DNA of 64,000 nt. Source: Trichinella spiralis (Eukaryota; Nematoda; Enoplea; Trichinellida; Trichinellidae). Positions 54,946 through 64,000 of the stretch are shown piece after piece. A program made the translations under genes and the position numbers. Location of the stretch: NCBI GenBank assembly GCA_000181795.3, contig CM012955.1, positions 9,317,228-9,381,227 on the forward strand, given 5' to 3'. Below the pieces are notes generated by a model. It was not told the DNA's origin. It saw only the letters and a list, made by a program, of their open reading frames with translations, and ran no database searches. Position 1 is the first letter of the stretch. Each line of letters starts with the position of its first letter.

Positions 54946-55420
54946 GCTTGGTTAGTTAGTTAACCAAGCAGCGCAGCGGTCTCCAGGAGAGCAGCAACTC
55001 ACTAGCTCCGCCTAGGATGATGGATCTGTGTTGCGATTGCTGGGGGCAGTCGGTGGTCAATCGATTGGATTTAGTGCAGGCTCAATGGTCAACGGCTACG
55101 CAACCACGGCTCGGCAAACAGAAAACCTATTCAAATTGGTTGATGCATTTAATTGTTCACTGGTCGCTGGCAACGTGGCTGACGGCTTTGATCTGCGTCT
55201 GGTCATCAATTGAGCCTATCCAGACACTTTTGGATCGATGAGTCTGGAAAACGTTTGTTGACCAGACAGAGCAAGCATGAACGTCTGCTGCGAAAATACG
55301 CGGCTGCCAGAGCTTCATTTCCATCACTGCTGCATCATTTCCAAAGCTCCGGGTCGCCTACTGACCGCAGAGGCAGCTGATTGCTATCGTTGTTTACCCG
55401 TATGTTGACGTTTCGACTTT
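54946..55420 (+). other. GC-rich island headed by a perfect hairpin, function unknown
   Basis: The block begins with the inverted repeat GCTTGGTTA / TAACCAAGC (9-bp arms, 6-nt loop, 54946-54969). It continues as about 450 bp of balanced composition, in contrast to AT-rich flanks. Two overlapping frames are open: one from ATG 55017 (74 residues, Trp-rich with a hydrophobic stretch) and one from about 55028 (61 residues). I recognise neither. It could be a first exon, a long noncoding RNA or a conserved regulatory block. Confidence 0.35.
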
Positions 55421-55465
55421 GGCGGCGACCCTGAAGGTTTTTGTTATTGAAGTTGCTTTAAGCAT

Positions 55466-55484
55466 ACACACACACACACACACA
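55466..55484 (+). repeat. (AC)n microsatellite
   Basis: Nine to ten perfect AC units just after the GC-rich island. Confidence 0.92.
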
Positions 55485-57913
55485 TGCTAACGTGAAAATC
55501 TCGTTTTAATGTTGGCAATTAAATGCTGAGAAAAGTGAAAAAGATAGCTAGCTTTACACTATTGCTTTCATTTCATCGGTTGTTGAAAATTGTGTGCAAT
55601 TACGCCTTCCATGCTTTCATTATTATTGAAATATAAAAGTATCCGATACACAGACATGTCAGTCATTAAAAAATTATTTTTTTGAAATTCAAAAAAACTT
55701 TCAAAAACTTTTGCTTAATGTAGTGTTCAATTGAACATTGCCGTATTTTGTTTATCAAATAATCCTACTTATTCTAGTAAAAATTAAACTTTCAATACAA
55801 ATTATTACTTCAGCATTTCTTAGCTGTTAAAAGATCATTTAATTTCAAACAGAAGCTTTTGTTTATCTTAAAAATGCAGTGCTCAGTTGATTCTTCGAAT
55901 GATTCCAGAATAAGCATATCAATTTTAAGCATTCACGGGAAATGTTTGTTTACTATTGATAGCTTTATCAGCAGATCGAAGTGGCTTTGTAATTTTGATA
56001 AATTACACTTAATGAATCTGTTAAACATTCACCTGCTTGATATTATTAAAAGTGATGGAGATTTTTCTGAAATGGCATACTTTTCTTTTGTATTAGCATT
56101 TCTCATTTTTTACGTTTAATAACAATTTGTTGGTTTTTTGAAATTGTTGAAGCATTTATTAATGAATTGTAATTTCAAAAATTTTACAATTTTGAAAACA
56201 AAAACAAGTATTATAAAAAGATATAGAAGAAAAACAATAAAATATGTCGAATTAAAGGATAAGTTTTTTTGAAGAAAGTTACGATCTATTGAAGATGCTT
56301 CATGATGGACAATAAAGTGCAAATGCAGTAGCATTAGATTAGTATGAAAACAAAAGTTGTAAAAGAAAATGGATGTAATTTTATTATTTTGCTTTGTTCA
56401 GTTGACAAATTGAAGAAACATGCTTTGGTGGACAAAATGTTCAAGGTTTCAACAGACCTGATCAGAGCTAATAAGGTCGTTCATAAGAGAATATAGTACA
56501 GTCCGGAACGATTATTACGTATAATTTAATGAAAAATTTCCGAATAATTGTACTCGAATTAACTGCACAATGGAAGAAAAAGTGATCAGCTTTGTCCAAG
56601 GAGAAGCGAGCGGCTCCGTTCCATTTTCTTTTTCAACGGCAAACTTGTTCCGCATTTGCAAATTTATATGCATGAAAAGATTATTGTGCCTTAATTAAAA
56701 TCCTTTATCTTTCGACATCTTTTTTCAGGAACAATCGATTTCTTTTAAACGTTCTGACATAAATATTGACGCTAATTTGAGTGAAAATGTTAACAGGAAA
56801 TATTTGATGTTGCAATTAAAAAATAATTTTTTTTTCTTTCATCAATTCTTCAATATATGTCACTTTGGAAGGAAGCATGCAAACTTTGCGCAATTTGCTG
56901 AAGCGGTGAAGTTGAAGCAATCGACTATGCAATGCTTCAATTTTCTACGCTGCTTTCATTTTACAACTTATCGTTAATATCAGCAGCTGTTCAACAGGAA
57001 AAAAACGTTCGTTTTCTTTGAAATGAAGTCGCACAATTAAGAAGCTATTGTTGTAATGCAGCGCAATTTTTACTAATTACTCTTTTGAAAACATGATAAA
57101 ATATGCAATGCAACACGTTCCTGAAACTGACCGAACCATTACTTTCAATTCTGGAGCACAGTATACAAAAAAAATTATCCTCATTTAACAGCATGACACA
57201 ATCAATGCAAAAGCTTAACACTTGTTTATATTATTTACAAACAATTTTTTGTAGTGCAAAACAAATTAGTAAACGAATTATTCAAATTTGGATCATTTTT
57301 TAATATTTAAATGCAAATTTTTAATTAAAGTTCTTCGCTTCAAACCTTTTTTTTAAATGAAGCTTCAGCTATTCATGTATGCCTGCAGTAGCAAAAGAAT
57401 TACTACTTTAACTGTGAACAAATTATGCATTATGCTTTTTATTAATGTAGCATTGTTAATTTTATTGAATATTGAAAAAAAAAGATTAAAATGAGATGTG
57501 TAAAATAATACTATTTATATATTTGCATGGAACATTTAATATGAAAATATTTTACTTTTATTAAATTGTTTTTTGAAATATATTTTATATTTAGTTATGC
57601 TTATATTGCAATATAGTTCAATTATGGTACTGATAAATAATAATAAAGTATTATACGTTTCTGTTAAATCAAACTACTTTTATTTTCTGCGTTGCTTTTT
57701 AAGAAGCATACGCAATTTGAATTTAAACATTACTTGTTTATTTATGAGTAATAAATATTGAATATTATATAATTCTATCGTAAGTTTAAAAAAATAAATG
57801 GCACATGATGTGGTAATATTAAATAATGCAACTTGGCGTTCGTATCTAAAAGAATAAAGCACGATTTGAGCAACGGCGCTTGTCAGTTTGAATTAGCTGA
57901 GCAGTTTTAATAA
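55485..57913. other. Intergenic with a few coding-like fragments
   Basis: Mostly AT-rich. Between about 56400 and 57020 on the plus strand several short stretches read like protein (for example VDKLKKHALVDKMFKVS near 56405, MEEKVISFVQGEASGSVPF near 56571, EQSISFKRSDINIDANLSE near 56731) and some follow acceptor-like CAG. They do not join in phase into one gene, so no gene is called. Confidence 0.35.
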
Positions 57914-58183
57914 ATTTGCATACCATTCACGAAAATTAATATAAAAGCAAGTCCTCTGCAATTCGAAAATGCAACTTAGACAGCTTTGAATTGAAAGGCA
58001 GAAGAAAATTAATTTGCATAAAGTCTAGATATGAATTGGCGCGCACAATTCCAGATAAATCGAACCCGTCGAAATTGTTTGAAGCATCAACACTTGTTTC
58101 TTTTAATTCATTTAGTCAGTTCATTTGCATTTTGCATAAAATTTATAAACCAAGTTTGAAAATGCAGTTTAAACAATTTGCAT
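57914..58183. promoter_or_regulatory. Cluster of ATTTGCAT octamers
   Basis: Four exact ATTTGCAT octamers (57914, 58012, 58123, 58176) lie within 270 bp; further copies are at 57311 (reverse) and 58745. The octamer is the classical POU-domain binding site. Two of the copies sit in a 27-nt imperfect direct repeat (58011-58037 and 58175-58201). The cluster is 1.2-1.5 kb upstream of the ZP gene; function is inferred. Confidence 0.35.
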
Positions 58184-58922
58184 AACGTCTAGACATGGAT
58201 TCATGATAAAAATGAATGATGCTTTTGACCAAATTTTAATTAACAACTGTTTCGCAATTAATTTGCACAGTTTTAGCTTAATGACAAAATGAATTGCATG
58301 TTTTAAAATGAATATTGAAAAATTTTCAATTATATTTATCAATAAGTAACGCATTGGAATGCGATTGTGTAGAATACATTTCAATCAGCATTCAAATTGT
58401 TATTTAAAAAATGTTTAATTTCATGAACGATTAAATTAGTGCAATGCATCTTGAAATGATATTTTATATGATTACTTGGTAACATTTGCTTCGAATAATT
58501 TCATATTTAATTTAAGTACCAATTCGAATAGTCACATACAGTAAACTTGTGAAGCTTGAAACATGGAAAACAATTGCAGTTTTGTTTGAAATTATCAATG
58601 TCAACATCATTTGCTTAAATACATTTGTAGCATAAAGGATATGTTGTAAACGAAAAATGGAAAAGTTAAAGAGCATTTCGTCTCCTTTGACTAGCTACAG
58701 GATAGTTTTCACAACTTCAATATGCTAAAAGGCATTCCATTCGAATTTGCATTTCAAAATGTCTACGTTCAACTCCATATTGGCATTGGAGTTGAATTGT
58801 TATCATCAGGGTCTAATTAGTTGAGAGATAATTGTTTCAGCTTAGACTACATTTTCAGCATGGCTAACAGATCGCTTTGAATAAAAAAGGTCCGGCATTT
58901 AGAGACTCTCGTCTGCCCTTTT

Positions 58923-58971
58923 CACCCAGTTGCATCCGGCTAGCAAACTGGGTGACAGCAGTGAACTGCTG
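58923..58971 (+). other. Two adjacent perfect hairpins
   Basis: Hairpin 1 pairs CACCCAGTT (58923-58931) with AACTGGGTG (58946-58954). Hairpin 2 pairs CAGCAGT (58956-58962) with ACTGCTG (58965-58971). Only one base separates them. They lie in a GC-richer patch 430 bp upstream of the ZP gene, followed by TATTTTTTGA. They could be a structured RNA or a 5' UTR element. Confidence 0.4.
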
Positions 58972-59403
58972 CTGGTCAGGCCACTGAGGTACAGGGTATT
59001 TTTTGAATGAATGAAAAAAAATAAGAAAAGGTGAAAGAAGCAAAAGGAGGATTGGGGAAGGGGAAAAAATTTGCCTCATTAAGTTCAGCTGCGTAACCCA
59101 GATGAATCATTTCTACAGGTTAAAAATGCAATATTTGAATGGAAGGGTCGTCAGTTGGGAGAAGTTTGGGACTGCTTTTGCGTGACCCGTTTAAGGACAG
59201 TTGCTTTTGTCCGTGCCCCCTTTCTCAATAGCTAATCGTTGTCTGATCACAGCCACTTTAATGCGCGCCATAGCCGAGGTGATGCTCAGTCGTCGAACCG
59301 TGGAACTGTGATGCGAGTTGCTTTGGGTGTCAAAATATTTTTCAACTAATCTCTGATTTGCTTTTTCCTTCTATACTTGACAGATCAGACAGAAGATTTC
59401 AGC

Positions 59404-62400
59404 ATGTTTAATTCAATTTTTGTCCACTTTCTATTAATTAATCAAATCCTCAAAGTATGAATATAATATTTCCATTTGAATATATTATTTGTTTTATGAA
59501 ATACTTTCCAGATGTGCAATGCCAAATGGGCAACCATTGACAACGAAGTGATAAGTAAAAAATTTTTTGCAACATCTTTCTTGAAATTGCTTCATCTTTT
59601 GATTTTCAGACTGCGGCATACAGTGTACTGAAGATACTATTACTGTCAATTTTGTCACGAAAAATCCATTCCACGGAAGACTATTTGTCAAAGGTATGTC
59701 TGATAAAGTGGAATGCATGCAATCGTTTGACAACGAAGCATCCAGTACCACTCAACCGACAATGTCATTTGGATTCGGGGCGTGCAACATGCACCGATCT
59801 CGAATGGTAAGTGGCTGCAACTGGAACAGAAAATAGAAATAGCGTAGCATCACTTTTGCATTTTGACTTCATAAATATTTATATTAGCAATTCAACTCCT
59901 TTATACCATATTTATACTTTTATATAAATATCATCAAAGTAAATAACTAAAAATGTGAATTACTTTAAAAGTTTAAACAACGTCTTTATGTAACTCGTGA
60001 GCTTTAATATATACTACAGAATTATTCAATTTTGATTAAAAATGTTCTTATGCTGCAAAATGAAGTACAATATTGTACATTTTTGCAAAACACAAAAACT
60101 TACGTTGTGAAATGTAAATAAATAAGAAAATTAATCTGAAAATTGTTAAGATTATTATAATAAATTTAATAAAGACGACTTTATTTGACTAAATTTAAGT
60201 TTCATTTGTGAAATTTAATTATATTACTTGATTATGTAAAATACAATTGCTGATCGATTGGCTGTTCCTGTTCGTGGGATTACGTCTGTTTGGAAATTAC
60301 ATTTATATATGATAAAACTCAGTTATTGCAATGAAACAGCAAGGAATTTATAATCACCGACTATTCAGCTGTTTGAAATATGTAAATAATTATTTATCTT
60401 GAACAAATAAACGGAACATCATTGAATTCAGTTTACGTTGCTTGTTTTATGCAGCATTTTTAGACAAATTCGATTAATATTAGTAAACTTGTCGAGCACA
60501 ATTATGAATAGTAATTTACAATATGCTCAGTGTGTATATTTTTGATTAATCTTCAAAAGTACAATAAGTATTTTTTGAATAATTCTATTCTGTAACTTTG
60601 GCATTAAGAAAACCATGCACTTGTAGTATATGCGAAAATTTTTGGTGTTTTCAGTTTTACATTTTTATCCTTTTGGAATAAAAATAAATTTAAATGAAAT
60701 GCTATTTTATAAAAATTTGCATAATTTTCAGAAAACTTGAAGTTGTTTGGCATTTTCATTGTCATTGTCTTTTGCCTTTTTCCTTCATTTGATTCTGAGC
60801 ATTGCTATGTCATTGAAATGCGCATCAAACCGTTCATACAATTATGTCTCTTTGGTTATCAGAATTCAAAATTATCACTTTACTAATAGATAAGAAATAA
60901 GTAAATAAACGTCATTTTAATTGCAATAATAAATAATGATCTTGTGATTAGATGTTTTTTTTTCATTCAGTATTCAAAGTGATTTCCATTTTAGCTAGCA
61001 AAATAATTCAACAATGCTTAATCATGAGATCAATTAGAAGAGGCATCGCAGGTCTTTTTTTTCTTCAAAACGATCACTCACTCATGTTGGCCTGCTCTTG
61101 ACATTACTTTCAGTGAGGTTATGTTTGATTGATTAGCTTTTCAAAAGTTTCTGACCCAATAACCCGCTGCGAGTTTATCAAAAGAAATTCCCTTCTAAAA
61201 GCTGGTTGAACAGCAAGCATATTATAACTTCTTATTGTTTGTTTGCAATTTTATTATTGCTTGCATTTTAATTTCTCCTCTTTCAACGGCAAATAATTGC
61301 ACTGATCAGATTCAATGACAAACAAACATTGTTTACTCATATTGAAAAATGTCTGCATTGGGAAATTTCATTTTAATATATATATATATATATATAGAAG
61401 CACAATTTTTGTCACAACAATGCAATAAAATATATAAAAAACATTTTTATCGGTATTTTATTAAAAGATTTTAAAAATCTACAGCACATAAAGCTGGTGT
61501 AAAAAAACAGTTCATGCATAAGAAATGTTGCTTTTTGTTTTCCCCGTTGAATGGAACAAATTGCAATTATGCATGCGGATTATAAATCATGTGATTTGAA
61601 ACAACAATTTATTACATATTAGATTCGCCAATTTTCAGATCGATCCACAACCAGGCATGATGCAGTCTATCGTTGTGGTGATCAGTTTCCACAGGTGAAT
61701 ATGAATATTTTCAAGTGAAACTTTGCAAACAATAATCTTTTAGAACATTCATCACGAAAGTCGACCGTGCTTATATGATTCAATGCTTTTACATGGAAAC
61801 TGAAAAAACGGTACGTTATTAATTGTAATTTTTCAAGCAAAATTAAAAAAGCCTATTCACAGCATCTGTTATCGACGATATTTGTATTATAGGTAACGTC
61901 GCAGCTGGATGTCAGGTATGCATTGAAATGGATAAATTTATTCCACAATTTGCCATCCAGGGCTAATGTGCTGCATTTGTGAAAAAAACATTTCAGCATG
62001 CTTACCACTGGTCAACTGTTGGACACTGCGCGCATGCCGACTTGCCTGTACGAAGTGAGAAGAGGAGGTGCCGATGGACCAATAATTCGTTTTGCTCAAG
62101 TTGGCGAACCAGTGCATCACGTTTGGTCTTGCGATAGCGGTATATATTTTTTTAAATTAAATTTAAAATAAACAACAACAACAATCACTGCATCATTTCA
62201 TTAACAGATTCACATAGAATACTGGTGAAAAATTGCTACGTAGACGATGGACAAGGGAATCAAGTGAAAATTATCAACGAACAGGGGTAATGAATCATAA
62301 AAGAAATAAAGCATTAAAAAATTAGCAAGAAAAAAATATTTCAGTTGTGCTGTTGAAACGGTAATAATTGGCGATCTGACCTACGAACCAATCGGCAACG

Positions 62401-63136
62401 CCAAAGCATGGGTCGACGCGTACGTGTTCAAATTTGCCGACAAGCCGCACGTCTTTTTCCACTGCACCATTCAACTGTGCAACCGAGGCGATCAGTTCTG
62501 CGAAAATCTGACCGTAATCCACATTCCCATGCACCGACAACGAAACCTCTTCCACTGCCACTGGTATATATATATATATATATATTTGTTCGTCTCTCTT
62601 TCAGCCACCCAGATGCGGAGGAAGCTCGGCTAGCTCGGCTGGCAGATTCGATGGCACCGGTTCCATGGAGACCAACCCGTACGGCTTTATATTTCGACAG
62701 CAAAAACAAAAATACAAACAAAGACGAAATATCCACCCTGAAATGAATGATAAGAATAATAATGACGGTGACGGTGAAAAAATCAAAAATGATCAGTCGA
62801 AATACTATTCCCAAGAAATTGACCTTTACACTCCATCGTTGACAGTTGTCGATTTGGAGGATACTGTAGCTGGAGATGAGAAGACTGAAAATGACAATTT
62901 TCCCTATTTCGTCGAAGGTAAACATTTCAACTCCAGCACAAAACGCACGCAAAATTTCATTTTCAGACGATGATCACAGACAACCGATTGCAGCAAAAGG
63001 CAAATATGCGGACGTTTGTTTCACAAAAACTGCATATGGGGTTTTTCTTCTGGGTATTGTGCTGCTTTGCACGGTTCTTTTCGTATCATTCGCTCTTCTG
63101 TGCCGGCAAAGAAAACTGCTGAAAACCAACAAATAA
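59404..63136 (+). CDS. Cuticlin-type ZP-domain membrane protein
   Basis: Eleven exons: 59404-59454, 59512-59554, 59610-59806, 61639-61694, 61744-61810, 61893-61915, 61997-62139, 62208-62286, 62345-62513, 62605-62917 and 62967-63136; phases match, 436 residues. Residues 1-17 are a short signal peptide. The ZP domain starts at about 30 with the cuticlin lead-in ATIDNEVI, then TITVNFVTKNPFHGRLFVKG, VVVISFH, YMIQCFYMETEKTV, VWSCDS and NCYVDDGQG, closing with CENLTPPRC. After it come a dibasic KQRR site, where furin-type cleavage would release the ectodomain, an acidic linker, one membrane helix (about 401-425) and a short basic tail. Nematode cuticlins polymerise in the cuticle and apical matrix. 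The donor of intron 9 was set at 62513 because this restores TPPRC and the downstream frame. Intron 3 is 1.83 kb. An acceptor lies 20 bases before the ATG. Confidence 0.93.
61375..61396 (+). repeat. (TA)n microsatellite in ZP gene intron 3
   Basis: About ten TA units within the 1.83 kb third intron. Confidence 0.9.
62565..62585 (+). repeat. (TA)n microsatellite in ZP gene intron 9
   Basis: About ten TA units occupying much of the 91-nt intron between 62513 and 62605. Confidence 0.9.
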
Positions 63137-63303
63137 CCAACAACAACAACAACCATCCGGCAGTCGACAACATTTCACAGGTCAGTAGAAGAAAAGCATC
63201 TGCGTCGAAAATTCGCACCACTGCCGGGATGCAATACACCATCCAACCAGCACCTTTTTTCTCTCCCCTACCTAATTACCTCATTATTATTCGATATTAT
63301 TCA

Positions 63304-63309
63304 AATAAA
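63304..63309 (+). terminator. Poly(A) signal of the ZP gene
   Basis: AATAAA about 170 bases after the ZP stop codon. Confidence 0.5.
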
Positions 63310-63514
63310 TAATGCAGTTCCATATTTGATCAATTTATAATTCAACATTGCGGCCAATGAAAAACATTCATTCCAATTTGCATAAATCAAATTTTTTATT
63401 CATAATTTCCTCAAGCAACAGACAGAAATGCAAACAAACGAACCTAATGTAAACTTTACAATTACATATCACCTTGTACACCGCGCCGCTGCAAAAATAA
63501 AAGATTATACATAT

Positions 63515-63524
<10 letters not shown>

Positions 63525-63556
<32 letters not shown>
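63525..63556 (+). repeat. (TA)n microsatellite
   Basis: Sixteen or so TA units in the gap between the convergent ZP gene and the next minus-strand gene. Confidence 0.92.
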
Positions 63557-63558
<2 letters not shown>

Positions 63559-63704
63559 CCTCTTATAAATGGAAATGATGAAGAAACTGTTTTTCCTATA
63601 TGAAAAAAACGAACAAAAAAATCAAAATCATGCTCTGTATATTTGACATAAAACTGAGCTATGTACCAGTTTTTAAAATTATCCCCTAAAATATGTTCAG
63701 TTGC

Positions 63705-63824
63705 TTAATCGGCAGACGGTTTACGTGGTGATCTGAATACGAATTTTCTCGATTTCATATAACTCCATTGATGTCGTTTCCAATAATAAATAATCGCTGC
63801 AATTGGCGGGATCATGACCAACAG
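63705..63824 (-). CDS. 3' exon of a single-pass membrane protein, partial
   Basis: An exon of 40 codons including the stop starts at an acceptor (AATTTTAG before 63824) in phase 0 and ends at the TAA 63707-63705. It encodes the end of a membrane helix (LLVMIPPIAAIIYYW) and a basic cytoplasmic tail (KRHQWSYMKSRKFVFRSP). The gene continues to the right. A hydrophobic frame ending at a GT donor near 63873 could be the preceding exon but is of low complexity. Family not recognised. Confidence 0.5.
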   Translation of the reverse strand: MLVMIPPIAAIIYYWKRHQWSYMKSRKFVFRSPRKPSAD

Positions 63825-64000
63825 CTAAAATTTACAAACTGTTATGACATTACAGTTGCACACTGACCATTACAATTATGAACAGGAATAGTAATAGTAA
63901 TAATAAATAAATAAATAAACATAGCAACGAATAATGTACAGCTGACACAAACCACGTTGAAAATTTCAAATCTACTTGACTAATATTTTAACGATATTTT
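63825..64000. other. Upstream part of the partial minus-strand gene, exons unresolved
   Basis: Contains AT-rich sequence with AATA repeats and no exon that can be assigned with confidence before the window ends. Confidence 0.4.

Noticed and set aside
62514-62604. Donor at about 62563 for ZP intron 9
   Set aside because: It joins out of phase with the downstream exon that encodes PPRC and the linker to the membrane helix, and leads to an early stop.

Overview
The window looks like a nematode chromosome segment. It is AT-rich, with compact multi-exon genes and mostly 45-100 nt introns bounded by GT...TTTCAG-type sites. It carries a cuticlin-type ZP membrane protein and a VAB-9/TMEM47-like claudin, and many genes have a splice acceptor within a few bases of the start codon. 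A clade I nematode (Trichinella/Trichuris type) is my guess, but the sequence alone does not fix the genus. Gene models were built by hand: splice sites were joined so that phases match and conserved protein families are restored. Transcript support was not available.

Layout: 1-3.2 kb holds only doubtful coding remnants. 3.3-5.6 kb (-) is a secreted-then-anchored Ig+EGF protein with ErbB-ligand cysteine spacing and two possible C-terminal ends. 6.5-9.8 kb (-) is the nuclear exosome nuclease EXOSC10/RRP6, followed 340 bp upstream on the same strand by an SLC17-like MFS transporter (10.1-12.1 kb). 14.7-16.4 kb (+) is a DHHC palmitoyltransferase, convergent with ATG10 (16.7-17.6 kb, -). 18.5-20.4 kb (+) is VAB-9/TMEM47-like. 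20.7-22.3 kb (-) is pyridoxal kinase, 24.4-26.4 kb (-) BTBD10/KCTD20 and 27.8-31.9 kb (-) the oligosaccharyltransferase catalytic subunit STT3B. 33.9-36.0 kb (+) is AAMP, 38.0-38.9 kb (+) RAB5, 40.6-42.9 kb (+) proteasome ATPase RPT3/PSMC4 and 43.9-46.0 kb (+) mitochondrial aspartyl-tRNA synthetase, which is strikingly GC-rich. 47.9-48.5 kb (-) is a broken SKP1-like gene. 49.6-51.3 kb (+) is CNOT2. 51.8-52.9 kb (-) is a transcription factor with two bZIP domains. 59.4-63.1 kb (+) is the ZP protein, preceded by about 6 kb of sparse sequence with hairpins and octamer motifs. The last bases hold the 3' exon of another minus-strand membrane protein.

The genes do not form one pathway. Most are conserved housekeeping genes (RNA decay, proteasome, glycosylation, Rab traffic, autophagy, mitochondrial translation, vitamin B6). 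The unusual loci are the Ig-EGF ligand, the double-bZIP factor, the GC-rich DARS2 and the SKP1 relic. I saw no prokaryotic system, CRISPR array, tRNA or rRNA.
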